Of a DNA stretch of 64,000 nucleotides, positions 36,085-48,528 are shown piece by piece. This DNA is from Epiperipatus broadwayi. Its lineage: Eukaryota; Onychophora; Udeonychophora; Euonychophora; Peripatidae. Each line of letters starts with the position of its first letter. Positions within the stretch are counted from its first letter, which is position 1. Location: contig JAQFVV010012398.1 in NCBI GenBank assembly GCA_028023455.1, positions 8,704,682 through 8,768,681 of the forward strand, written 5' to 3'. A program made the translations under genes and the position numbers. The notes under the pieces are model-generated. The model ran no database searches. It saw only the letters and a program-made list of their open reading frames with translations, and was not told the DNA's origin.

Positions 36085-36640
36085 AGATATTGAACTGAAC
36101 AATTTTAAAATTTAAAAGTAATTAAGAACTTTCATCAAGATTTGACAAGTTTAATAAAAAAGCTAAATCTAATTTTTGTAAAATGAACTATAATCTGACT
36201 TTTCCAAATCAATTATTGTTTAATTTTTTTTTCATTTAAGTTTTCCAAAGATCATTTCCATTTATTTTTATTAATATTTATTGTAGAAATTATTAAATGC
36301 ATTAAATTTAAGTTGGGCATAGACATTTGCATAGATTCATTCACATTTAATTACATTTTTGTTTTCATATATGATTAAAATATATAGACATTCGGTAAAT
36401 AATATCTTGTGTTGAATATCTAAAATGTATTTATTCGGATGTCTTGTTAGTTATTGGTGTCAATGTGGCATCTTATGATGAATGCCATTGGGTTTCTAGT
36501 GAATTCCCTCTGCAATTACATCAATGACTATATTTTGATCATTTATGTTTAGGTTGAAATGTTTTTGAGTGTGTAATCTATGTAATCGATCTATACTCAA
36601 TATTAAACAACAAACTTTTATAAAGTCCATCTGTGCAAAT
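36085..36640. repeat. Spacer and second copy of block C
   Basis: About 36296-36640 repeats 33835-34190; shared words include ATATATAGACATTCGGTAAA and TGTATTTATTCGGATG. No coding potential. Confidence 0.6.
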
Positions 36641-36736
36641 TTATATAAATGTTAAATTTAAGTTGAGCATGAATGGCTATATAGATTTGTAAAGTTATAT
36701 TAATTAATTAGGGGAGGGTAATCTTAGGTTATTTGT

Positions 36737-37150
36737 TTAATAGTTAAATTGGGTCAATGGATTGGATATATTGTTGTAATTAGTAGATGAAGTATGAGGT
36801 TTGCTATGTGCAGGATCTCCATTATATGCTGCACACCTCTCTTTATCTATGGAAGGTAATAGTAAGGTGGAGAAATGCAGTCCCTTCCTATGGAGTTTTT
36901 TTATTGTTCTTCTTGCCATACAGATGTAACATTCCTGTATTGGACAAGAGTCAATGTCTTCTCTAACCATGCTGTTCAGATGTACATTCCTGACAGGATG
37001 GTTTATATTTATACTGTCGTATTTTCTTGCTACATTGAATACATCCATTATTAAATGTGACTTCTGTGGGAGATAGTCTTCTCCACACATAAAGTGTATA
37101 GCTAGTAAGTGCAACCATTTTATGATAAACCCATTATAAGACATATTCAA
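36737..37150 (-). pseudogene. Endonuclease-like open frame of the antisense retroelement
   Basis: 137 codons, with the GDLN motif just upstream in the same frame, so the listed ATG is internal. The frame continues with HLLAIHFMCGEDYLPQ and CPIQECYICMARRTIKKLHR. The Cys-rich middle is not something I can match to a known endonuclease. A paralogous, more damaged segment lies at 33440-33780. Confidence 0.4.
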
Positions 37151-38884
37151 ATCACCAAGTAAAATTAGTGGATGTAATGGGAATGCTATTTTAGACTTTT
37201 ATATTTTGAGTAACTTTATTATTTGCTCTATGATTTGGTAGTATATAAACAAATGTTACATTCATTGTAACTGTTTTTTGATATAAGATTATAATTAATA
37301 TTTACATCTATATCTATTATTTTAAATAAAATGAAGGTGCAGGTTATCATTATGACTACTCATGTGCCCTGATGAGGGTGAGAATGAAACTTGGGAGACT
37401 GCTGAATATCCTTGAATACTAATATAGCTAAATAGATTAATCTGAGATTCATTATAAATTTTTTGTTTCAAATAGCTTTAATAAATGCTATTTTACTAAT
37501 TGATAGTTTTTTTCTTCATGAGTTAAATCTTTGGAAATTTAATGACCCTATTTTAATTCTCATTATAGTATCACTCAAAACAAACACATCTTTTTCAGTA
37601 ACTAGACTAATTCTATCTAGCTTAAATAATTTACACAAATTATGATAAAACTTCTCCCTTCTATGATAATTCTTGAACATTTGCTTTTCTATTGGTGCTA
37701 AGCTCTTCATCTGAAGTGCATTCAATGTCAGTATCCATTGAACTCATATTTGCTTTTCTTATTTTTTTATAATCTAAGATCTGAGACATATCATGTTCAT
37801 TGAATCCAGTGGATACCACTCCATTTTTCTTATTCCATTTGCTTCATGGTCTTCCACTTTTCATTTAGCAGAGACATTTATTTTTGAGTCTATAGAGGAC
37901 AGGTAATGTATTAGTGAACTCATAACATACTATGAAGTTTTATTAAGGGGTGTTGTCACAGATTGGGTGTGATTCTGACAATCACTTTTTAATATTTCTT
38001 GCTGAGGTGAGTTGATTTCTTCCAAAGATGATTTATTCTCATCATTTATTGATTGATTTTCTTATAAAGCTGATACACTCTCATCATTTATTGATTGCAC
38101 TCTGGACATGTTTTGATCTTCTATTACATAGTCTTTAATTAAGATTATTCTGATTATTATATATTAGAGTTGTTTCACTTTTTGGTTAAGGCAAGAATTC
38201 TGTGTTTATTACTGTCATCTTTCCACATTGATGACTTGAGGTTGCTCTCATATCACAATGCTTCCATTTAAGTTTTGAACAACCCTTATAATATGCCCTC
38301 ACTGTTTGCAGTGAAAGCATTGAGGCTTAAGTCCATAGATTATTAAAAGCAGTGACATTTAATGATTAATTATAAGAGTGTAATATTACTTGGGTTTATG
38401 TTTTGATTTAGTCTAACTTTAAACTGATAACTGTTACTGTAGTTGAATATCAGTTTCTTTTAAACATATAGGTTGAAAGATAAGAACAGCTCCAAATGGT
38501 TGCATTAATTTATTGAAGTCATTGATTGTGTAACTTAGATATGTATTTTTTATTATGCTAATTATAGAGTTTTCTCTATATTGGATAACTTTTACTACAG
38601 TAAATTTTCCTAGAGTTTTAATTGTAAATTTGGTTTTTTTTGTTGTTGTTCTTTACTATAGAATTCAATAGCAATGTAGTTAGGATTTGGATGATCTGCA
38701 AAGCACAATATAGAATCCCATATATTATTTGTACTTATTTCTTCTTACAGCATATCTTTCAGAAACCTATATAGTGAATAATTTATATCTGTAATTGTGA
38801 GTATAACAAATTTATCAGTAAAGAAATTATAAGTCATAAATAAATCCTGCAAGATGGTCGTATTAATACAATCTGACATTTTTT

Positions 38885-39145
38885 TTAAACTTTCAACTTT
38901 TCTATTGTGTTAACTGGCAATAAATCAGATTCTGAAATTATATCTAGATTTATAAGATCGTTCATTGTGAAATGACATAATTTTGAGACCAGAGTTTGAT
39001 TTTTTTCCACATTCTGATGAGTATCTTCTTTTTTTATTCTAATTCTCTTTTTTATCGATGCTTTAGTAGCATCAGTATAAGTATTGCTTGCTGCTTTCAA
39101 AGAGATCACCATATTGGCATTAAAAGTAAAATAAAATTTGTACAC
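38885..39145 (-). pseudogene. N-terminal piece of ORF1-like protein
   Basis: 86-codon frame, Lys- and Thr-rich (contains KRIRIKKEDTHQNVEKNQTL). It runs directly into the damaged ORF1-like text. No domain can be named from this piece alone. Confidence 0.35.
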
Positions 39146-39321
39146 AAATTCCTCATCAGAAGAGGCTTCTTAGTTTAGAAAGCTATATCCACTGAATATT
39201 GGGTTGTTTAAATTCAATGCAGTTTATTTTAAATAAGAAAATTTTTAAGTTCAAATATAACTAAAAATAGATAATATATTCTAATGATTTACGTAATCAT
39301 CAGGTCAGTTTGCAATTCCTA

Positions 39322-39342
39322 TCATTATCATCATCATCATCA

Positions 39343-39381
<39 letters not shown>

Positions 39382-39504
39382 TATTATTATTATTATTATT
39401 ATTATTACAACTATTACTACTACTACTACTACTATTATTATGGCTATTATTACTATTATTATTGTTGTTGCTGTTATTATTATTATTATTATTATTATTG
39501 GTTT
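39322..39504. repeat. Compound trinucleotide microsatellite
   Basis: Runs of ATC, ATT, ACT and TTG triplets with interruptions. The long His/Tyr and Leu/Tyr frames across it are artefacts. Confidence 0.9.
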
Positions 39505-39554
39505 ATTTATTTAATTTATCTTCGTCTTCTGGATCATTTTCTGAATGATTAAAA

Positions 39555-41142
39555 TTTAATGTTATTACTCTTATTCATAAAAATGGTGATTCCACTCTTA
39601 TGGATAATTATAGATCTGTTGCTACTATTTCTGTTATTTCTAAATTATTGGAAATGATAGTTATGGATAAAATGGTGTCATTTCTGTTCTAAAATAAAAT
39701 TTTATCTGACAATCAATATGGTTTTATTCCTGTCAGAAGTACATTAGATGCTTTAAAAAATTATGCTCTTTATTTAACATCTTTACTAGATCTTGAAAAC
39801 ATTAGCTATCTATCTTCATTTATCTAAAGTATTTGACTCTGTTAACCATAATAATTTAATTAAGCATTGTTATTTGTATAGTGTTCATGGTTCTCTTGAT
39901 CTTTGGTTGGAGAGTTATTTAAAGGAAAACAGTCAATTAACATTTGTGATTGTATTAGTAATGTGATCACAATTAATAATGAAGCCCCATAGGGTCCTGT
40001 CCTTGGATCTCTATTATTTTAAATTTATATTAATGGTATATTTTTAACTGAAACTATAATCTAAGATTTTTGTTTTTGCTGATGATATTGCTTTATCTAG
40101 TAAAGCTATTTCTTATAGCTGTCTCATAAAAATAGCAAATGAAGATTTGAATTTAATTGACAAATGGCTGGTATATAATTCTTTATTGGTAAATTTTGAT
40201 AAAACAAAAGCTATTATTTTTTCTTATAAGCATGTTTCTTTCTTTCTTAAGATCAAAATTTGTTGTAATATATTTTTTTTACTTTAATTATGTGTGTATT
40301 TGCAAGAATATTCCTTTGGTAAATAGTATTGTTATTTAGGTATATATATTGATTCCAGATTGTCCTGGACAAATCATATTACATATCTTTATCAACATTT
40401 GCATAATTTCAATTATATGTTTTTTCATTTAGCTAAATTTCTTTCGAATTTAGTTTTTTTATTTTATTTATATTGCCTGCTATCAAAGCATTTTATCCTA
40501 CAATATCTCTATTTGGGATAATAGTTCTCCATGTATTCTATCTTATCTGTATGTTTTACAATATTATATTTTGTGCATTGTCTTTGGTAGATATTGATCT
40601 TCTTCTGTTCATGATACATTTACTGTGTATAGCATTTTCATGTGAATGATTTATATCAATGTAGAATCATTTTTGACATTTTTCATAATAAACTTTTCAG
40701 CATTCTAGAGTTTTTGTTGTCAATACTCATCTTTCTAATGTATTTCAATTAGTTCTACCAAGTTTTTTAAAGGATCTAGTAAAAGACAATAAGCCTATTC
40801 TGGTTGTAAACTATTTAATACCTTTATGTATGAATATTCAATTGATTTGAATAATATTTCTTATCTATTTTTTAAAAAGTATTTACATCAGGGATTGTAC
40901 AATATGTATTAATTTTGTTATCTATTTATATTTATATTTTTATATTTATTTTTTAAATTATATTTTTCACCTTTTGCTACTTGTGACTTTGTTGGTTTTT
41001 TTTTTTTTAATTTATTAAATTTTAATGTAAGTTCCTCACACAATATTTTTCTTGCTTGAAGTTTTCAAATAATTGTAATATACTTAATGTTTACTTCATT
41101 GAGTAAATTTAATGAATTGAATTTATTATTGTTGTTGTTGTT
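39555..41142 (+). mobile_element. Decayed LINE reverse transcriptase with simple-repeat tail
   Basis: The plus strand reads NVITLIHKNGDSTLMDNYRS (about 39560-39620) and then ILSDNQYGFIPVRSTLDAL (about 39700-39755), the usual QxGFxxxxST region. INGIF follows, then an intact FADD at 40075-40086 in VFADDIALSS. SNVFQLVLPSFLKDLVKD lies in the C-terminal part near 40740. The end, GAATTGAATTTATTATTG followed by TTG triplets, resembles the end of LINE copy A. Endonuclease is absent. Stops and shifts are frequent. Confidence 0.65.
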
Positions 41143-41999
41143 AAAAATATGATCTGTATGACAAACAGTCAATACTAAGTTGTTTTTCTGTATCTGACTA
41201 TTTAGAAGAACTACACAATATAACATGATTAAAAGAATTAAATCCACAGTTATATTTTTTGCAAGATGTTTTATAGGATTGGAATATTTTTCAAAACAAC
41301 AAAGAGTAGACATAGTAAACATCATTAATCATAAGAATTTAAATTAATGTATAACCATATTATGTTTGTTCCACTTGATTTTTACAGAAATTCTAAAAAA
41401 TATATACCAAATGTTGCTTAAGTAATAAACATAACAAGGGAAGTTACTCTAAATAAACAATTTGAAATTCCCACTAAATTTTAAAGTATCATGTTAAATA
41501 TTAAACATGATCACTTGCCATAGGAACTTCCTCATTGTGTTTTTATATGTTCTATTCATATCACTGTTAATATTCAAGATCAGAAACCTCTATAATTGTT
41601 CCAGATTTGGGCAGATTGTCTGTCAATGCAGTGTTAGAACTAATAATAATTATTTTGAAATAGGCAAGTTTGGTTATTTATTCAGTAATGTGGATAATCC
41701 TACATTATGGGCTGGTCAATGTAGTCCATCAAAACAGCTTGCTCACCTTAGATGTAAGTTACTATTTAAATAAGAACACTTCCCCTGCAATGCAGCCTAC
41801 AAATAATATCTACCCTAAATTTAACAAAACACTAATTAATCAAGCATACAGCTCTAATCACATTTTAACAGATACACCATCTGAAGATAAATATTTTAAA
41901 AATCTATCTCAAAATCCACTGAACTGATATTCAGTCCTAACAAGTTATAGTTTGGAATATAAGTGTCACAATTAATTCAGCTCTGTCCTACATTGAAGA
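41143..41999. other. Intergenic, no gene assigned
   Basis: Two overlapping short plus-strand frames (41507-41773, 41670-41927) with no recognisable protein. The Cys-containing first one might be a remnant, but I see no family. Confidence 0.35.
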
Positions 42000-44520
42000 T
42001 ATTAAAAAAATGTCAAAACTAATAATAAAACTTACTTATGAAATATTTTATCTGACTATAAAAATAGTATGAGATAAGGTATACAAGTAAGAAGTGTCAC
42101 TTCTATATGTCAAAAACATAGTAAGTCAGACACTAAAATTATCACAATGGCATGAACTCATTCATAGCTAAATCAATTTTTAGATAGTCACCATGATGAT
42201 ATCTTTGTTATTACAGAACCCAAAATTTATTTGTTAACCAAACATTATTTTTAATACTCTAACCAATAAATATATATTTATACATAACAGCAACATCAGA
42301 CCAATAAAAACATAGGAGTTCTAATGAATATACCACTCCCATTAACAAGGTTAAACAATATTTATATCAGTTGATACAATTATTCTTTTTTTTACTTTTC
42401 AAATCGCAATAATATTATACTATAGAAATATATTCATGCCAAAAAGTCAAAGACATAGTGAACATTCTTCTCATTTCACAAGAAAAAATCTTTCACAAGC
42501 TGGACATGACTATCATGCATGGTGATTTTTACTGCTTTTATAATGAACTACCATCTACTTTAAAACTAAAGTTCAGTCAATTAGCCTTGCTACTTCTACT
42601 TTTCCTTTGCCCTCCAAATACTTGATTAATTATTGAAAGTCAAGAATCTTCTCTCATTGGTAGCTTTTTTATATCTCCTACAACTTATAACTTCATTTGT
42701 CTAGCATTTAATTTTCTGATTATGATTGCATAGCTCATACAAAGCACATTATAAAATAAAATATCATTTTCCCAGTAAATTTAAATTAACTAATATAGTA
42801 ATCACTGATAACTACATCTATCAGCTGCTAAATCTCTTCTAGGTTGAAATATGAACAGTACTAAAACAAATTTCTAAATAATTATTGTTCTACTTAATTA
42901 ATAGAGTATAATTTAAATTAACCTTATAAAACAAAAAATTGATGACATTAATTTTACTTTTCAAGATATTATACAATTTAACAATGCAAAATATCTAAAC
43001 TATAAAATAGAGCAAATCAGTTAATTGTTCTCTATAATCAAATTACTATGAAATTTAGAAAAATAATCTCAAATTTTACCTTGGTATTTCAATATTGTTG
43101 AAGGATAATACACTCACGTCATGCACAAATGTATATTGAACTTTTTAATTACTTAAAATCTACTTTAAAAGCAATCAATTATTGACAGCCTTTTAGTAAT
43201 TGTGATACACACCTACTTCAAAATAATGTTTCAAAACAACAAATTCTTGAAGAAATTTGGCACTTATTTTCACATACTCATCAATGATTGGTTTTATCCC
43301 AGCTAATATTGATAAGCATCTACTTTATATTATCACTTCCAGCTTACAAAAATGTTATAATCAAATCTGTTCACCTGAATATTACATTTCCACTAATGTA
43401 ATATTTTGTCTTAAGAAAATAATTAGATATTTTCTATCCCTCAGTATTAATTGTGCCTCATCACACTGAGAAAGAATTATCTGGAAAAAAACTTATGTAG
43501 TTAATACTCACTGTGTATTTCAAGCTATTTTTTTAGTTCAAGAATCAATCCTGTTTGCAAAAGAAAACAAATTAACAAATTATTTTGCATGTCAAGTTGA
43601 CTTTAATGTTTCTTTCAATCTGGTAAACTGAGAATATTGGTTCAGTGTATTAAAAAATCTTTTTTCTAACCATACACATCTAATTACAACTATAAAAAGT
43701 TATCTTACCAAAGATTTGTTAAGCTTAAAAATTACATGTCTTCCTATACATTTTAAATCAAACAATGCATTGAAAGTCTCTTTGTTTCCTGCCTAGAAAT
43801 TATTATTTAATGTGATGTCCTACAATCTTCAAAGATTTTCAGAACATTTATCTTGTTCTTTATGTGATATCCATCATTAATGATGCTCTATAATCTTCAA
43901 ATGCCTCTTTTATGTTCTTAAACAATTCCCAATGCCAACAATATGTACATTATAAATTTGTAAGTCATGCCCATTGCTGTTATCTATTGATCATAACCTG
44001 ATACCATTCTTCACAGGAATTTATTCATCTTTTCTTGGAAAATCTGTCATAAATGAATCATTATTTGAACCAATTCTTTGTCAGTAAATTCAATACAAAA
44101 ATAAAAGACTTCTCTTCAAAAATGCTTTATTTTCTAAAAAAACGTTTGTATTGTCAATGCTGTTATTAGTGATATACCTTTATAGCCCATGGCTGCTTCT
44201 TTTCAAAATTACCATTAGATATCTCATTAGAGGGTTACAGATGTTGTTTTTCTATCTGTAAAAGGAAACAATTTAATATGGCCTCAGTTATTTGTCTTTT
44301 ATTTTAGAGCTAAGATATACATTGCAACCTTAGATAGTCCAATCTTAAAAGCCACTCTTCACTTATCCCGTTACTTGTTTTACTTCTATATGTAATTCAC
44401 TCCCTTTTGCTGATCATGCTATGGAGCATGCAAATATGTTGGATGAATACAATATCAAATTTCTAATTAGTGCTTCATTTAAAAATTTTTTTAAAATTAT
44501 ATATCCTAATAAACAGTTAT
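42000..44520 (+). pseudogene. Possible heavily decayed LINE
   Basis: Two weak anchors at the right distance: DDIFVITEP (about 42195-42221), like the DVFxITET endonuclease segment, and PFADHA (about 44405-44421), like the FADDA catalytic segment of the reverse transcriptase, about 2.2 kb apart. Nothing between them is convincing. The assignment is tentative. Confidence 0.3.
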
Positions 44521-46367
44521 GATTTACCTTCTTAATTACCAAAACTTTAACCACATTTCAAAACATATATTGTATTCAGTTATGGTTGAATAGATGTTTA
44601 ACTTATTACTAAATACAATTCCTACAAACCTTTTCTCATCAAATGATTTAAACTAAATCATGTGTCTTAAAATAATAATCATCCAAAAGATATGCTTCAC
44701 ATTTTTCAAATCTATTCATACTTCTTATCCTTATTCCTCTTTGTATTTCTCAATTGTATATTTAACTCAAGCAAATGCTTAATAAAAGTATTAAATTCTT
44801 TCATTCCTTTAATGCCACTTATAATTATTCATATTCTTAGCAACATGTGGCTTGTTTGCTGTTCTGCCTTTTTGATAGCAAGAAACACATAGTCCTAAAA
44901 AAAATAAAAAGTGGTTTATTACATACTTAAATACTCTCAAATTCCATAAAGAAATACTGAGAACAAAATTTGACAATATATTTTTTTGAGTTGTACATTA
45001 TTTCAACATTAATTTACAATGTTATTAGCATTCAAAACATGATTAACCTTCAATGCAGTTATGTATAAAGCATATAAATTTTAGATAAATTACACATCCA
45101 CTTGCTTATGATATTACTTTCTTCAAATCTGAATCATCCTTCATCTATCTTGAAGCACCAATTGTATTGACTGTGTTTTTACATGTTGTGTTTCATATCT
45201 TATGTGACTTAAATTATCTTCTTGAATATATGATAATATTTGTACATAATTTGCTATTAATAAAGTTTGTTTTATTAAAAAAATATAAAAAAAATTGTTT
45301 GCAAAACTAAATATTAATTGTTTATAGCACAATCATATCTGATGTTAGAAAGAATAATAATAGAGATATTGATTTTTACAAAAGATACATCGTACTTTTT
45401 TAATTATTGGGCAAGAATAGTCATAACTCAATTTTTGATCTAGAATCTCTATATTCTACTCTTTCTGCATTGATGATTTAAGTAATGATTATATATTTTC
45501 TGCAGTCTACAAATATTCTTCAGATTGACATGGTTTTTATAGTGGTGAAGTTGGGTCACATCTAAAAGGCCAGGATAGCAAACAATTCATTTAGTCTTTT
45601 ACCAGTTCTAGATAAATTATTTATAAAGATAATTCCTAATAAACTACAAGTAATTTTGGATACAAACTAGTCAAAAAAAATCTATACAAATATTAAGAGG
45701 ATTCGAGAAAGACCAATCAATATGACTTAGAATTTTTCCTTGAATGTATAAATTATAAAAAAAAAATGGCTTTATTATAAGTTATGACATAATTAAAGCT
45801 TTGGAACACCATGATTAAACCTAAAATATTATTAAATTTTAAAGAATATTCATAACTGGACATACTAAGTAAAGTAATATTGGCATAAAAGTATATCAAA
45901 GTGATTTTATCTCTCTAAAATCATTTACAGAAAGTATTTTATGCATTAAGATGGAAAGCAAAGTAAGCAAGAATAAATAGTGAATGTTTAAATCACTTAA
46001 ATTTTATAAAAGTTTGTTTTCATAAATAAGGCTTTAAAGTTATTAGTAATATAAAAAAGAATAATTCAATGTCTTTTTTTTTTAAAAAGTGAGACTAAAG
46101 AATGGCAGGAAATGGAGAAAATTAATCATCCAATTAAACTTGAATAGAATTTTTTAAACAGAAATAATATTATAAGAAAATGTGCATATGTGTCTGTAAA
46201 AAACAAACATTTAAAATAAATATGGTTTCACAATGCTTATTTGGAGGTATAAGACTTGGACACAGCAGAAAATCAATAATAACTTCAAATCACATAGAAA
46301 CGTATAACAAAATATATGTTGAGATTAGTAAAGAAAAAGCAGATGTGAAATTCAAAGATGAAACAAA
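44521..46367. other. AT-rich intergenic sequence, no gene seen
   Basis: Only short frames; no repeat recognised. Confidence 0.45.
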
Positions 46368-46460
46368 CAATAATTTGGGAATCTATTGGCACATTTAAAA
46401 AAAATGAAGTATTTTACAATAATTTGGGAATCTATTGCCACATTTTAAAAAAATGAATCC
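46368..46460 (+). repeat. Tandem duplication of about 49 bp
   Basis: Unit 1 is 46368-46416 and unit 2 is 46417-46460. Both contain CAATAATTTGGGAATCTATT and a run of A, with a few small changes. Confidence 0.85.
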
Positions 46461-47231
46461 AGAGTAGATCCACTTTAACTCTTTCAATGTCGTCAATAAT
46501 GCATGTTTAAAAATACTTCATGTTATGAAGAATGAATGAAGTAAAATAAAATTTGTTACAATGATTTGAGGAAACAATGATATAAATGGAAAAACTAGAT
46601 TTGCAATGGATCATTTTTGGAAATAATGATGATCAAATATTTTTTATATATGATCATATATAATTAAAATAATGTATAATTTGTAATAGTTTTCAGTAAT
46701 AACAGATTGCGTAAGTCTAAAAAATAAGTCATAAACGCAATTTTTCCCCTTAAGTTAAAACTATTCCGCTACTTTTACCCTGACCCTGTTTTTTTTCTTA
46801 ATCATAAACGTACGGTAAATATGAATACTTGTACATTATTATGGTTTTCTTAAGGCAAAAAATCTGATCTTTTAAAAGTTAAACAAAATTAATATTAGAA
46901 TTATTATTTCTTTAATATTTAATGTTAGTTCAATTTTTTAATATAATTTATTAGATGAAATAAAACGAATCCAATGCTATTGCGTGTTTCTGTCATGTAC
47001 AACAGACTGTTTGGTATTCATGGTTCGCAAAAAAATCAAAAGATTATAAATTGTACTTCAAGGACAAATTGTTTTTTTTTTTCATAGAAAAAAAAATTAT
47101 TATAAGATTAAAAACTAAGAACTTTTTTTAGAAGTATTCATATCTATTAAATATATATAAATGTGTGTACTTTTAAATACAAGTATATTTTCTATACTGA
47201 ACTTAATATAATTAGAAGGGATTTGAACTCA
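46461..47231. other. AT-rich intergenic sequence, no gene seen
   Basis: Nothing recognised. Confidence 0.45.
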
Positions 47232-47467
47232 AACTTTCAAGCTCCCTATAGTAATTCACTTCATCTTATACTATTGATACACGTCACCACATACATATAA
47301 AAAGATAAATGATCTCCGATGTACATATTTCGTGCTCAACATAATTATGAGTGCTGATTTAACACGAAATACATATATTGTAGATCATTTATTTTTTTCA
47401 CATGTATGTGGTCATGTGTATCGATTATATAAGATGGAATAGATAGCTATAAAGAGCTTGAAACTGT
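47232..47467. repeat. Foldback element, short copy (arms about 110 bp)
   Basis: 47232-47340 is the reverse complement of about 47349-47467. The centre reads TTTCGTGCTCAAC ... AACACGAAAT. On the minus strand at the left edge, GAGTTCAAATCCC has the form of a tRNA B box. It belongs to the same family as 47648-48528. Confidence 0.75.
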
Positions 47468-47647
47468 GCGTAATTGTATATAATATACCTATCATACTCA
47501 TTGCAAATATATACTCAAAATTCTTTATAGAGATAATAATTATGGAATAAAATGCTAGAGTGGATTTTCAACTGATTTTTAAAAGAATAGCTTTACTATC
47601 TATCTAAACATTCTAATATTATATCAGGTATTTAAAATGGATAGTGT

Positions 47648-48528
47648 GGTATTAGAGCTGCGACATGAAGAATTATAATCGTTTAATCATTAAATTAATT
47701 AGTTATTAAATCAAAAACATATTTTAAAATCTACATTTAAAAAAAAAACAATTTAGCAAAAAAAAAAAAAATATTAAAAGCATTAATGTGAAGAATAGTT
47801 AAAATGCGTGTTTAAATCAAAATGAGTGTGTGTTTGCACGTGTATATTCTGCATAATCTATTTTAATACATTGTACAGGCTTACACCTGCATTTATATAT
47901 GTAATATATGCGGGATTCGAACTCAGACTTTCACACGACCTACAACTCTCAGTGCCATCTTATATTGTTGACTCACCGGATCACACATATGTTGAAAAAA
48001 TAAATAATCACCGATATTCTTATTTCGTGCTAAACCAGCACTCATTAAAGTATGAAGATTGGTTATCTTAATATAAAGCTGAGTACTAATTGTATATATG
48101 TGTGGAGATGGTAATCTGAACCAACTGATGAGTGCTGGTTGAGCAGAAAATACGTATATTGGTGATTATTTATTTTCTCAACATGTGTGCGATCAGGTGA
48201 GACAGCAATATAAGATAGCACTGAGAATTGTAGATCGTGTGAAAGTCTGAGTTCGAATCCCGAATATATTACATATATAAATGCAGGTGTAAGCTTGTAC
48301 AATGTATTAAAATAGATTATGCAGAATATGCACGTGCAAACACCCACTCAATTTGATTTAAACACGCATTTAACTATTCTTCACATTAATGCATTTCGTT
48401 TTTTTTTTTGTTAAATTTTTTTTTTTTTAATTTAGATTTTAAAATATGATTTTAATTTAATAACCTAATTAATTTAATGATTAAACGATTATAATTTTTC
48501 ATGTCGCATCTCTAATACCACAGTACCT
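47648..48528. repeat. Foldback element, long copy (arms about 400 bp) with tRNA-like B boxes
   Basis: 47648-48048 is the reverse complement of 48121-48528 with a spacer of about 72 bases. Each arm holds GTTCGAATCCC, a canonical tRNA B box, reading outward from the centre (minus strand in the left arm, near 47914; plus strand in the right arm, near 48249). The A-box-side text is nearer the centre. The arms end in A-rich (left) and T-rich (right) runs plus a shared outer segment. The two 80-94-codon frames inside are reflections of one another and not genes. Confidence 0.85.

Larger units (their letters stand above)
36645..39180 (-). mobile_element. Antisense retroelement: ORF1-like region and endonuclease-like region
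   Basis: On the minus strand an ORF1-like trace begins near 39145. It passes through TILQDLFMTYNFFTDKFVIL and FADHPNPNYIAIEFYSKEQ (about 38870-38640). It then reaches a broken CCHC knuckle at 38319-38278, CFHCKQ-stop-GHIIRV, with its last cysteine changed. Charged, low-complexity text follows to about 37700. At 37156-37145 an open 137-codon frame is preceded by LLGDLN, the usual GDFN of LINE endonucleases with Leu for Phe. This order, gag-like ORF1 then endonuclease, fits a jockey- or I-type LINE. The reverse transcriptase is absent. Block B at its left edge recurs at 33.4 kb. Confidence 0.5.

Noticed and set aside
39284-39552. Overlapping 76-80-codon frames rich in His, Tyr, Ile and Leu
   Set aside because: Translations of a compound trinucleotide repeat.
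47826-48347. Two similar 81- and 94-codon frames on opposite strands
   Set aside because: They are the two arms of one palindrome; no protein family matches.
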